From: CAYUUR01 sp052034685
Lineage (GTDB): Bacteria; Patescibacteriota; Saccharimonadia; Saccharimonadales; CAYUUR01
Reading direction: 5' to 3'
DNA length: 64,000 bases
NCBI GenBank assembly: GCA_052034685.1
Contig: JBPOIH010000008.1
Coordinates: forward strand, 11,979-75,978
Part shown: positions 19,801 to 25,828 of the stretch, one piece after another
How the letters are laid out: each line of letters begins with the position of its first letter
How positions within the stretch are numbered: the first letter of the stretch is position 1
Notes under the pieces: model-generated
Told to the model about the DNA's origin: nothing
The model's input: only the letters and a program-made list of their open reading frames with translations
Database searches by the model: none
Made by a program: the position numbers and the translations under genes

Positions 19801-20188
19801 GGAAGTAGCAGGACCTGTTAAGTTCCTTAATACCTCCATCTTCTATAGACTTGCAACGTTCGTTGACTCGGTAATATTCAAGAATGACGTCGAGATCCAG
19901 GGGCGTTTGACGCAGAACAATGACGCCGCTGGCTTCGCCACTATCTACAAGACACAGAAGAAGGTAGAAGTGAAGTTCGATAAGCCTTATGAGGACACGC
20001 CAGTGGTAACCGTTAACATCAAGAACGGTAAGTTCGCCCAGTTCGCCTATGACGACTTAAGCAAAAAAGGCTTCACGATTGTTCTGCCAGAAGACGCCAC
20101 TGAGGATATAGAGTTTGCCTGGACGGCGGTTAGTGTCAAAGGCGCTAAGACAGTCGAGTTACAACCTTCTACAAGCAAGACAGATTAG
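13898..20188 (+). CDS. Giant surface protein (2096 aa) with LamG-like and tail-fibre-like domains
   Basis: The largest gene in the window. An N-terminal membrane anchor (about residues 13-32) precedes 'LNFQARLLDDTGAVVPDGFYNLRFKVY', a beta module common at the start of very large CPR surface proteins. Repetitive 'LQVDTT...VVKVG' beta segments follow (about 170-860), then a propeller-like region (about 865-1230) and a LamG-like lectin domain (about 1265-1430, with 'WHHVVALNTDTGICLYLDGKL'). A segment at about 1665-1790 ('GGADLAERF', 'GRVPVKI', 'GDRITSSSVPGHGMKA', 'GRVIGVALE') resembles the C-terminal processing regions of phage tail fibres. A final beta domain closes the protein. Its likely role is host-cell or polysaccharide binding. 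No LPXTG is present. It is convergent with the hydrolase gene (4-bp overlap). Confidence 0.85.
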   Translation: MYNILLKYHWWKYKKVQLCLFVLLLIFAVFWFRLHQTQTLNSAGINEQLNFQARLLDDTGAVVPDGFYNLRFKVYQDGDGCVVSGTSPCSGTLEWTETRVSTDKVRVKNGYFSVYLGSVNPFGTDVDWNQDTLWLSIDVGGTASPSWDGEMLPFTRFSATPYAKNAKKVGGLSKDELLQLGQGTLQVDSGANDSIGVNKTGATGDILQLQRAGSDVLVIDNSGVLTLSRDNPGSGNSSRINISASTGTIYGQIQLRVSGSGSGGSGGMSFYGRKTGSNIELLRLNYDSTTSDPSALLFSSDASKIAFGIRGAAAQTANLQEWQNSSATVLASVGATGNVLFNPSAVSADAFRVQGAGANVLQVDTTARGVSGGNLVKVGNSTGTDADTTILQLDGTTADPTSNLSALNGGLFYNSTSNKVSIVENGVVKVLCNTTDAGCGAGGSGARLDQVTAATSGASINNAANNIVWNWQLSAAESGFTFAENVASTGGGTQDQFITDMATLTGSTASPLRVTSASVDAADVVFNLASAGDIEFQDNGTAFMTLSDAGAYTYTLDATDNPAYTITNNGSGNVVTNLAGTGDLIVQDNGTAVFTIADSGKIDTAFTSTNTTATDDYSLKVTVSDTGIVTTGTDNTYGQQLSVSRSGATGGTINTFGIDITASSDNAGVGGTATVRGLNAIAGGNAFGSADYMYGVAGAALAVAGNDITKAVGVSGSVGSVFFAGTIVDAYALEGSINVTGGGTITTAAGLQINSAAISAATIANNYGIRVAAQTVGTTDYGVAIEAADTQTLWLSSNANNTTASAGIAFGSSRDTNLYRSDVATLKTDGTFQVGSATSPGQIDLYGDLVKKGISKQTGLTGISDIFIYDTTKDSDVGAWTNSPTSQALSWYTESKNDGYGDACNISSDTRCGSSAFPKKAIIVSTTSAVYIFDANDYKMFMKFDQNASGYALGVDTNNDPSSVFALNGVVYVGANGSAAGGLYAIDFTSDRLFNYNTTDRDQGNKNIANRNTAVTYNVDSRTAMAIRHNAVNAVHGSVLYGSSSIETNGGPLNGATFIAAATDDSMSVINLSAQQTLDYGDNLTDQFSSVYVTKRGRLYGLNVTLSQVERYGTQANGTVGIDVAKADQATPTDVFDEQAANLPHVANGASAPTFAVGAPDALKVMERASMADDAADLIYVGHSAGLTEVHDTNTASGTSIGWSKNYNISRETGYMSGTQRGMFSFDNLSGDLTDATIRNSVLEPEVAPTYGVNGVHGTGLRFNGTSQFLCSDANNDGTCDTDADFNVAAISFHVEAWFKHSATVTGTDVLIDKRYSAFAGTEGIGYTVEMNSSGQIVFGIQDTAATAGYDDSVTSTQTYNDNQWHHVVALNTDTGICLYLDGKLAVGCDTTLGATGTLDASQILTIGADASGAAGGNFWDGDIDDVYFASGGATTSDTLSQAQIRKRYLEGRSALAKPSTVVSAATTSSSTTIGDSGESYVTNAFVGSMVEITGGTGAGQSRRVIANDGTTLTVSPAWTVTPSTDSNYEVVPEKLYGDTNTVTSIALNNSNFLGTNPDLYVGTSNGSDGGAVSVFGGYGNSFISNLYHSDAGVTDTTSTSWSGTDADDIDAFSVESGVVAMGSSANMWFEKFDRNLEQDVDKFFSNVSSIRGELIVDGMAGVSSEVGGVGGADLAERFTSFESLTAGEIVSSEDNNVGAVRRTSQAYDDKALGIVATQPGIVIGPQEDNSYPIALSGRVPVKIALKLNEKIKSGDRITSSSVPGHGMKAVAAGRVIGVALEDVNLDTLIDCPEGSPDNLRCTTITVFVNLVDYNGQKVEVAMEEFQDSGFTLPDTVLGPLVNLQEGVLDEKLKKSDDIIRYLLGRKQQQAVTDEPQSEILADRVSALEVNGLSIIAKDITADSIKANKIEGLELLVGKITGKSTRSSSSDAADVTATSIDMDNFIVKTAKVSKDLTIDGALFANGALEVAGPVKFLNTSIFYRLATFVDSVIFKNDVEIQGRLTQNNDAAGFATIYKTQKKVEVKFDKPYEDTPVVTVNIKNGKFAQFAYDDLSKKGFTIVLPEDATEDIEFAWTAVSVKGAKTVELQPSTSKTD

Positions 20189-21141
20189 TTAACACTAGTA
20201 ACGTAGTCATAGGCCATTTTGGATATGGCTTTGAAGTGCTGGTTTGTTTGATCGTCATCACTCTGCAGCATTAAACAGATGGCGTATTGGCGGTTAGGTA
20301 CATAAACTATCCCACAGTCGCTTTGGGTTTGTTTGCTGAATGAACCGATCTTACGCGCAACTTTTATATTATCAGGGACTCCTGCTCGCAATCGGTCGTT
20401 GTCTCCTGATTCAGCTAGGTTGTTTAGTATTTCTTGTGAGTTATCTCGGTTAAGATGACATGAGAAATACAGGCACGATAAAAACGACGAATAGGCGCGA
20501 GAACTAATAAGCACGTAGCTGCCTGTTCCGGTACTGGCCTCATTTAACTCAACATCGAGGCTCTTGATAGCTAATTCTTCATCTTTCATTATATCCTTGG
20601 TGCTAGAGTAGACGACGTATGCTGCAGTGTTGTCTGATTCTGTTAGTGCGATTTTGGCCGCTTGTCTAAGAGTGATTGTGTCTCCGGGCTTGAGCCGGTT
20701 GGTGTTGCCGTAGACACCGTCGCTACTAACTGCTTCAGCGGTGACTGTAACTTGCTTATCAAGGTCTACTTTGCCTAGCTCTGCCGCCTTGTATAGATCC
20801 ATAACAATCGGGATTTTCATGAGTGATGCACCGACCAATTCGTTAGTTTCACCGTCACGGATGTTGGTGCCAGTCGGGAGGTATTCAAAGTAAAAGCTGT
20901 GCGGAATACCTGTTTTAGCCAGATAATCTTTGATTTTAGTCCGTAGAGGAGAGAAGTTGACGATGGTGTCATTGGGGTTCTCCAGGAATATTCGCTTTGC
21001 AAGCAAGGGGTATTTAGCCTGGGCCTCCGTTGGCATCTCGTTCTTCTTGGAGCAGAAAAGCTGGTAGGCCAAAAATATACTTACAAATAACAGAATAATA
21101 GTGGTGATGGCGAATAAGTTACGTTTCAAATAATTCCTCAT
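20185..21141 (-). CDS. Serine beta-lactamase-like / penicillin-binding hydrolase
   Basis: 318 residues with an N-terminal membrane anchor (about residues 8-28) and an extracytoplasmic catalytic domain. The nucleophile motif is S106-L-M-K109 (SxxK), the second motif is S169-D170-N171 (SDN), and KIGSF takes the place of the KTG third motif. This is the class A beta-lactamase/transpeptidase-like fold. In CPR genomes such proteins are usually cell-wall or surface enzymes; antibiotic resistance should not be assumed, because the E166-equivalent was not confirmed. TACAAT and GAGGACC lie just upstream of the start on the minus strand. It converges on the giant surface gene. Confidence 0.8.
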   Translation of the reverse strand: MRNYLKRNLFAITTIILLFVSIFLAYQLFCSKKNEMPTEAQAKYPLLAKRIFLENPNDTIVNFSPLRTKIKDYLAKTGIPHSFYFEYLPTGTNIRDGETNELVGASLMKIPIVMDLYKAAELGKVDLDKQVTVTAEAVSSDGVYGNTNRLKPGDTITLRQAAKIALTESDNTAAYVVYSSTKDIMKDEELAIKSLDVELNEASTGTGSYVLISSRAYSSFLSCLYFSCHLNRDNSQEILNNLAESGDNDRLRAGVPDNIKVARKIGSFSKQTQSDCGIVYVPNRQYAICLMLQSDDDQTNQHFKAISKMAYDYVTSVN

Positions 21142-21247
21142 AGGTCCTCAATGGGTACTTATATTGTATCGAGAGTTTGCGTGGATTAACATAGCCAAAT
21201 TAAGTTGCGCAAACAGGGGAGACCCGATAAACTTAAGCTATAAAACC

Positions 21248-21694
21248 ATGGGGAAAATATCGATCAAAGAAGAGGGTGAGTCAACTGCTTCAGTAGCGTC
21301 TAAGCTAAAAGCTCGTATGACTATGCGGAACATCAAACGAGGTTTAGCTGTATTTGCTGTATTTGCTGTAGGAGTTTTGGTCTGGCAGTACCTTGATGCA
21401 CGGGCAGAACTGAAACGCTTCAATGATCCGGCCGCAGCAGTTGCTCAAGAATCCGAGGATACCGTGAGTGAAGTCAGTAAGGTGATGGTTTTGCCGGCAG
21501 GTGAGCAGCCAATCCCTGCACTCGTTAAGGACGAAGCCAAGTTCGCCGACAACCCGGTTTTTGAAGGCGTAAAGAACGGTGACAAACTGCTGATTTACCA
21601 GGAAAAACGTAAGGTCATCATCTACCGGCCATCTACCAAACAGATTGTAAACGTCATTACTATTGCTGCAAACCAAGAAGTGCCAGCGCAGTAA
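21248..21694 (+). CDS. Small single-span membrane protein of unknown function
   Basis: 148 residues. MGKISIKEEG starts a short cytoplasmic region, a membrane helix lies at about residues 35-53, and the external part is acidic then basic, ending in 'GDKLLIYQEKRKVIIYRPSTKQIVNVI', a beta-rich stretch. Family not recognised. The ATG at 21248 is chosen because the upstream in-frame codons overlap the likely promoter (TATAAA just upstream), and the start appears leaderless. It lies just before tRNA-Asp. Confidence 0.62.
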   Translation: MGKISIKEEGESTASVASKLKARMTMRNIKRGLAVFAVFAVGVLVWQYLDARAELKRFNDPAAAVAQESEDTVSEVSKVMVLPAGEQPIPALVKDEAKFADNPVFEGVKNGDKLLIYQEKRKVIIYRPSTKQIVNVITIAANQEVPAQ

Positions 21695-21769
21695 TCGTTG
21701 CTTTTTATCTAGAATCTTGCTATGATTGCCCCTGTTATTCGTTTGTTAACCAAGCGCAACAACAGATGC

Positions 21770-21846
21770 GGGCTCGTGGTGTAGAGGCCTAACATGCCTC
21801 CCTGTCACGGAGGAGATCGCCGGTTCGAATCCGGTCGGGCCCGCCA
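21770..21846 (+). tRNA. tRNA-Asp (anticodon GTC)
   Basis: A 77-nt cloverleaf with encoded CCA. Acceptor GGGCTCG pairs with CGGGCCC, and anticodon stem CCTCC/GGAGG encloses CTGTCAC (anticodon GTC). TATGAT at 21720-21725 is a possible -10 box. Its last 16 bases plus one more (CCGGTCGGGCCCGCCAA, 21831-21847) recur exactly at 22895-22911, so this tRNA looks like the attachment end of an accessory island. With a GUN anticodon it is also a substrate for Tgt/QueA (queuosine). Confidence 0.98.
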
Positions 21847-21854
21847 ATGAAAAT

Positions 21855-21880
21855 GAGTCATCCATGTGATGGCTCTTTTT
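21855..21880 (+). terminator. Intrinsic terminator after tRNA-Asp
   Basis: An 8-bp stem GAGTCATC/GATGGCTC (one T-G pair) with loop CATGT, followed directly by TTTTT. Confidence 0.85.
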
Positions 21881-21900
21881 CATTGGCCGAGCTTTTCCCA

Positions 21901-22073
21901 GATTCGAACCGGCGATGCAGATTTGCCTTCAGGCAAAGATGCGAATCGCCAGTTCGGTCGGCAAGGGCTCTCGCAGGAGCTCGCTCCGAGAAAGCCCGCA
22001 GCCGTGCGCAGAAGGTCGGGTCGCCTAAACGCCAGCCTGTCTGTCCGACAGAACGGACAAGGATCGCCAGCCA
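21901..22073 (+). repeat. Structured repeat, copy 1 (tRNA-Asp tail)
   Basis: A non-coding element of several parts. First comes a 16-base inverted copy (21901-21916) of the tRNA-Asp T-arm (21816-21831). Next is a 40-nt stem-loop (21911-21950) with outer arms GGCGAT/ATCGCC and inner arms TTTGCC/GGCAAA. An 18-mer GCAGGAGCTCGCTCCGAG (21973-21990) also occurs behind tRNA-Val at 38111-38128. Last is a hairpin TGTCCG/CGGACA at about 22040-22060. Short reading frames here lack codon or start signals and are not called. A consensus promoter follows directly. Confidence 0.75.
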
Positions 22074-22102
22074 TTGATTAAATCAGGGTTTTATGGTATC
22101 AT
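22074..22102 (+). promoter_or_regulatory. Cassette promoter 1 (TTGATT-N17-TATCAT)
   Basis: A -35 TTGATT (22074-22079), a 17-base spacer and a -10 TATCAT (22097-22102), directly abutting repeat copy 1 and driving the gene at 22169. The same repeat-then-N17-promoter layout occurs at 22913 and 23512. Confidence 0.7.
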
Positions 22103-22168
22103 TTGTATTATTATGACGATACTTCTCAGGTACAACCAGAGTTATAACGTTTATGCACGGAGTTCAAC

Positions 22169-22723
22169 GTGCTGAAACTAATACCTCCCCAGGAACTCGG
22201 ACCTGTAGATCCTGCAGGTATTCAAGAGTTCGGTACGATCTACGAAAGAGCAGGTTGGCCTTTTCATTCTGCCATGGACTCCACAGCTGAGGATATTCTA
22301 CAACCGATTGTAACAACGGTTTTGGCTTATGACCCCAACGTAAAAGCTATGGCATTTGTAGCTGTCACAGGCGCAGTCCCAGTACATCGGTCACAGATAA
22401 ATAAAGGCTGGCACTTTGATGGCCGTACCGTTGTAGCTGCGGACGTATTACCTACAGAATTTGCACTAGGCAGGTTACCGTCCAATCCGGCATTGAGTAC
22501 ATTTATGCGGATGGCAGGCAATAAAGTGTATGAGTCTCAAGCAGCACAGCGACACCTTTCTGATCTTAGTGATGATGAATTAGCGGTGAAGGGTATTGGG
22601 ACGCACGCAGTACGCGCGAATACTCTGAATTTTCTGAGCGAGCGCACTCTACATCGCTCCGGAATAAACAGAGGCGATGCACCAGTAAAACGTAATTTTC
22701 TGGGTGCGAGTTTATATTACTAG
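22169..22723 (+). CDS. Unknown protein resembling a 2-oxoglutarate/Fe(II) oxygenase
   Basis: 184 residues, starting at GTG with CGGAG seven bases upstream. Family not recognised with certainty. GWHFDG supplies an HxD pair (H82, D84), followed by 'VVAADVLPTEFALG'. Near the C-terminus, 'THAVRANTLNFL' and 'TLHRSG' supply a distal His162, with Arg175 thirteen residues later ('KRNFLGASLYY'). That H-x-D...H...R order and spacing is the iron- and 2-oxoglutarate-binding pattern of double-stranded beta-helix oxygenases, so a hydroxylase-like role is inferred. It is a single-gene unit in the tRNA-Asp island, flanked by repeat copies 1 and 2. Confidence 0.6.
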   Translation: MLKLIPPQELGPVDPAGIQEFGTIYERAGWPFHSAMDSTAEDILQPIVTTVLAYDPNVKAMAFVAVTGAVPVHRSQINKGWHFDGRTVVAADVLPTEFALGRLPSNPALSTFMRMAGNKVYESQAAQRHLSDLSDDELAVKGIGTHAVRANTLNFLSERTLHRSGINRGDAPVKRNFLGASLYY

Positions 22724-22732
22724 ACGTTCGAC

Positions 22733-22894
22733 AGGGCTTTTTACTTGGTCCGGTTTCGGTTGGTTTCAAAGCAAGGCGATGCAGCTTGCCCACGGCAAGA
22801 TGCGAATCGCCGGTACGTTCGTGACGAGTGCGCACACCCGGCCTCCTGCAAGGAAGCCGGGGAGCACACGAGGAAACGGTTCTAAAAGAACCAC
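22733..22894 (+). repeat. Structured repeat, copy 2
   Basis: Stem-loop 22775-22811 matches copy 1: same outer arms (GGCGAT/ATCGCC) and same GCAG and GATGCGA flanks, while the inner stem changed from TTTGCC/GGCAAA to CTTGCC/GGCAAG, a compensatory change. A 25-bp stretch at 22843-22867 (beginning CTCCTGCAAGGAAGCC) recurs exactly at 23420-23444 in copy 3. The copy ends directly at the duplicated tRNA-Asp 3' end. Confidence 0.75.
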
Positions 22895-22911
22895 CCGGTC
22901 GGGCCCGCCAA
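22895..22911 (+). repeat. Duplicated tRNA-Asp 3' end (att-like site)
   Basis: CCGGTCGGGCCCGCCAA, an exact 17-bp direct repeat of tRNA-Asp 3' end plus one base (21831-21847). Such partial tRNA duplications are the usual footprint of tyrosine-recombinase integration at tRNA genes; the bounded segment is about 1.06 kb and holds one gene. A weaker 13/17 match lies at 24682-24698, after the Fic gene. Confidence 0.85.
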
Positions 22912-22912
22912 G

Positions 22913-22941
22913 TTGACTTTACATAGTGTTTATGCTATTAT
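22913..22941 (+). promoter_or_regulatory. Cassette promoter 2 (TTGACT-N17-TATTAT)
   Basis: The -35 TTGACT begins two bases after the duplicated tRNA end. A 17-base spacer and TATTAT (22936-22941) follow, 7 bases before the next ATG. Confidence 0.75.
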
Positions 22942-22948
22942 AGTGAGT

Positions 22949-23389
22949 ATGAAAAGTTCCAGTGATTTAAGCACGGCTCAACGAGAAGTTCTTCATAGCA
23001 ACCTGCTCGGTAGCATGGAGTCTGGTTTAGCTTCAAGATATTTCACTACCCAAAGAGAACACGCTAAACGCTTAGGTCGGCTTGCTAGTAATCCTAACGA
23101 TCCTTTAGGCGACAAACTCCAAGAGCTTTCTACGGGCAGAGCGGTGGCAGCAGGGGCAGAGGCACCATTTATGTTTACGACACGACCAAGCAACATGGCC
23201 CAAGAACTAATCGCTCTAAAAGCTAATCCTCAAACAGGCGAGGTAATCCCTGGTTCGGATGTACAAATAGGTCTAATAGGTGGCCTAGCTGGCGAAGGTC
23301 GTCCAACTGGTTCATTTACCCCTGAAGATATTGCTTTGGCAACAGAGTCTATGGCTGCACAAGATGCCGTGGGCCTTCAAGTAAACTAA
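22949..23389 (+). CDS. Unknown cassette protein (146 aa)
   Basis: MKSSSDLSTAQREVLHSN... is a soluble, Ala/Gly/Ser/Glu-rich protein without membrane segment or signal peptide. No family is recognised. The ATG at 22949 is chosen because it lies 7 bases after the TATTAT box; the extended in-frame start at 22913 would run through the promoter. It stands alone between repeat copies 2 and 3. Its neighbour 3' is a Fic-domain gene, so an antitoxin or partner role is possible, but no Fic-inhibitory S/TxxxE(G/N) motif could be identified confidently. Confidence 0.55.
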   Translation: MKSSSDLSTAQREVLHSNLLGSMESGLASRYFTTQREHAKRLGRLASNPNDPLGDKLQELSTGRAVAAGAEAPFMFTTRPSNMAQELIALKANPQTGEVIPGSDVQIGLIGGLAGEGRPTGSFTPEDIALATESMAAQDAVGLQVN

Positions 23390-23396
23390 AGTAGCT

Positions 23397-23510
23397 CCAA
23401 ACTTCCACGCGCACCCGGTCTCCTGCAAGGAAGCCGGGGAGCACGAGAGCAGATGTGCGTTACCCGGTCGTACAGCCTGTCTGCCCAACGAACAGACAAG
23501 GGTTCAAAAG
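23397..23510 (+). repeat. Structured repeat, copy 3 (partial)
   Basis: Shares an exact 25-bp stretch with copy 2 (23420-23444) and a remnant CCGGTCG of the tRNA end (23464-23470). A terminal hairpin TGTCTG/CAGACA (about 23479-23497) corresponds to TGTCCG/CGGACA in copy 1 with a C-G to T-A swap. The GGCGAT stem-loop part is missing. A promoter follows at 23512. Confidence 0.72.
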
Positions 23511-23511
23511 A

Positions 23512-23540
23512 TTGACTTAATATCATTTTTGTGGTAATAT
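23512..23540 (+). promoter_or_regulatory. Cassette promoter 3 (TTGACT-N17-TAATAT)
   Basis: TTGACT (23512-23517), a 17-base spacer and TAATAT (23535-23540) drive the Fic gene; same -35 as promoter 2. Confidence 0.75.
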
Positions 23541-23576
23541 TACTGATGTAAATAACCAAAACAAAAAAGAACAACA

Positions 23577-24617
23577 ATGTCTGAAACAATCGCGCAAACA
23601 CTCGAAACAAAGACAATCCCTACCGTCGTCGCATTAATGGAGCGCCTTGGTGCAGCAGAGACATTTGCTACTCCTGAAGCAGCAAAACAGTTTATTGAAG
23701 CACACTCCTACGAAGACTTTTCGTCACTTCTTAATCGTCTCAACGGTCTTCAACGTAACATCCCGACTTCAGGTAGGCATATGGACGGTGGTGGCTTCGT
23801 ACAACAAACAGGTGCGCTATCCGGTAGTAGCATTGAACATCAACCTCCGCTCAAAGAGGATCGCGAGCCACTCATGCGACACGCCTACGAAGCCGCTCAG
23901 CAAGCCCCGTCACCTGAAGACGCTGCTCTTATTCTGGGTCTATCCATTAACGCTATCCACCCTTACGAAGATGGAAACGGTAGAACAAGCAGATTTACTT
24001 ACATGCTTCTTGAACACGGCTATAATGGAACCGACGAAGACAATGGTATATACTCTTCTTTGCTAGAAAATACAAGAGGTCGTGAACTTGTCGATCTTGA
24101 TCCTTCACGTTCTAATCTAGACTATTGGTGTGCACTTCTAGCGACAGCAAAAAGCGCCGAAGAGGTTGGCTATAATGGCCCTATCCCTACTTTCATATGG
24201 GGTGCGTTTGGCGATGCATTTGCAGGTGAGTATAGTCCAGCATTTGAAGGTGAGTATAGTCCAGAAAACATTGCTGTCAATGAGACTATTTCGAATGAAA
24301 GCAGAAAGAAACTGTATCAATCAATTACCGACAAGGCGGAGCTCTCTGCGCTACCTGCAATGCTTCGCCTTATTAAAGATAAGGGGCTCGACCCAAGTGA
24401 TTTCATTGAGCATTACCCCGCAGATCCAGACTTACCCAGAAGTCGTGATCGCACTTTTCTCAAAGGTGATGAACTTATACCCTTGCTTAGTGAAAGGGAT
24501 ATTGACTTCGTCTACGACGAGTCTTTCAAGGAGCGTCGCAATTATGTCCTCGCACTCACTACCCTACCGGAGAGCATCATGACTCAACTAAAAGACTTTT
24601 ATCGCCCAAAGCTATGA
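23577..24617 (+). CDS. Fic-domain protein
   Basis: 346 residues. The Fic active-site loop is HPYEDGNGRTSR (128-139), matching HPFx(D/E)GNGRxxR except Phe to Tyr at the third position. Upstream, 'GRHMDGGGFVQQTGALSG' resembles the beta-hairpin flap that positions the target. Fic proteins usually transfer AMP or other nucleotides to Ser/Thr/Tyr of target proteins. The C-terminal ~170 residues are not recognised. An in-frame tandem 24-bp duplication (24216-24263) encodes AFAGEYSP/AFEGEYSP. Codon choice (many CTT and CGT) looks unlike the neighbouring surface genes, fitting an acquired cassette. The gene ends the tRNA-Asp island. Toxin, effector or housekeeping role is unresolved. Confidence 0.85.
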   Translation: MSETIAQTLETKTIPTVVALMERLGAAETFATPEAAKQFIEAHSYEDFSSLLNRLNGLQRNIPTSGRHMDGGGFVQQTGALSGSSIEHQPPLKEDREPLMRHAYEAAQQAPSPEDAALILGLSINAIHPYEDGNGRTSRFTYMLLEHGYNGTDEDNGIYSSLLENTRGRELVDLDPSRSNLDYWCALLATAKSAEEVGYNGPIPTFIWGAFGDAFAGEYSPAFEGEYSPENIAVNETISNESRKKLYQSITDKAELSALPAMLRLIKDKGLDPSDFIEHYPADPDLPRSRDRTFLKGDELIPLLSERDIDFVYDESFKERRNYVLALTTLPESIMTQLKDFYRPKL

Positions 24618-24808
24618 GCAGAAAACGAACACGAAGCCGTGTAATTCTAACTTTCTTGAGCATAAAAGTTCCACATTCCCTCCGGTTCGGCCCATCAAAT
24701 GTGTTTCTTTCTGCTCGTGTTTACGCAATACATGCAGTAGTTTCAATGAATCTAGTTCGGACTATTGGGCACGGCGCGAGATGGTAGGATGTTTGCTATT
24801 ATGAATAT
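24618..24808. other. Gene-free end of the tRNA-Asp island
   Basis: No gene seen. It contains a degenerate match (13/17) to the tRNA-Asp 3' end at 24682-24698 and a weak inverted repeat around GAGCAGAAA/TTTCTGCTC. TATTAT at 24797-24802 is the promoter of the next gene. Confidence 0.4.
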
Positions 24809-25780
24809 ATGCATGACTTAAACAAAGATCTGGAAGTAATCAGGTCTCAACAGCTTGCCAACGGCTTATGTCTGGCCGGTGATGGTCCGAACTACCAGCA
24901 TGTCTGGATACGAGACAATGTCTATGTTGCGCTGGCCTTGCAGGAATTCGGTCAGAACAAAGAGGCCGCTCGAGCTTACGAAGCGCTTTGCGTGATCATA
25001 GCCAAGTACCATTTACTGCTTGAGAGAAATACTTACCCAGTCGAAATCGATCAAATATTGCCGCCGCGCTTTACTGCTGATGGTTCAATAGTTGATGGCA
25101 AATGGAGCAATAAACAACACGACGCTGTGGGAGTGCTTTTGTTTGGGCTTGGTCAGCTGCACCGCACTAACCAACCGCTACTGACGAGTGAAATGAAAAA
25201 AGTTTGCCAACAGCTAGTTCATTACCTGGAGACATGCCAGTACTTTCGTGATGCCGACAATGGTATGTGGGAAGAAGTGTCTGCACTGCACGCATCGTCG
25301 TTGGCTGCCTGTATTAAGGGTATTGAGAGCGTGGCCGGGTTTTGCGATCATGATGAGCACATGCTTGAACTAGCAAAACAGAATCTAGAGAATTTGTTGC
25401 CGAAAGAGAGCGTTCGGCATGAGGTTGACTTGGCGCAGTTGTCTCTGTTGTGGCCGTACGGCTATAAGCGCCCTGGCATTGTAGCGGCTATCGAAAGTGC
25501 GTTACTTCGCGAACACGGAGTGATCCGTTACATTGGAGATACGTATGAAGCCAAGGACGGCGAAGAACCGCAGTGGGTTATGGGGTTGCCATGGCTCGGG
25601 ATTGCTAACTTTGAACTAGGTAATGTTGACAAGGCCAAAGAATATTTGCGTCGAACAGAAACGTTGTACACCAAGAACGGGTTGCCTGAGTCGTATCTAG
25701 CCAATAATAAACAGTGCTCACATACGCCTTTGGCTTGGTCGCATGCGATGGCTCTTGTGCTGCGCAGCAAGTTAGCATAA
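24809..25780 (+). CDS. Glycoside hydrolase family 15-like (glucoamylase/phosphorylase-kinase fold) protein
   Basis: 323 residues of alpha/alpha-barrel character. 'YQHVWIRDNVYVALAL' near residue 30, 'GMWEEVSALHASSLAA' near residue 150 and 'QWVMGLPWLGIANFELG' near residue 260 match the GH15/PhK-alpha pattern, with acidic residues where the catalytic pair would lie. It probably acts on alpha-glucans or a related glycan. It has no signal peptide, so it is cytoplasmic, and is shorter than typical glucoamylases because the N-terminal beta domain is missing. The start is 6 bases after TATTAT (leaderless). A GT4 glycosyltransferase follows, suggesting a glycan metabolism unit. Confidence 0.75.
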   Translation: MHDLNKDLEVIRSQQLANGLCLAGDGPNYQHVWIRDNVYVALALQEFGQNKEAARAYEALCVIIAKYHLLLERNTYPVEIDQILPPRFTADGSIVDGKWSNKQHDAVGVLLFGLGQLHRTNQPLLTSEMKKVCQQLVHYLETCQYFRDADNGMWEEVSALHASSLAACIKGIESVAGFCDHDEHMLELAKQNLENLLPKESVRHEVDLAQLSLLWPYGYKRPGIVAAIESALLREHGVIRYIGDTYEAKDGEEPQWVMGLPWLGIANFELGNVDKAKEYLRRTETLYTKNGLPESYLANNKQCSHTPLAWSHAMALVLRSKLA

Positions 25781-25828
25781 AAGCCGCACGATACAAAATA
25801 GTCACTGGAGTAGTATACTAGGCATATA

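Noticed and set aside
21847..22081. Overlapping 64-76 codon frames on both strands after tRNA-Asp
   Set aside because: They run through a terminator, an inverted tRNA T-arm and hairpins, with no ribosome site; this is the structured repeat, not coding sequence.
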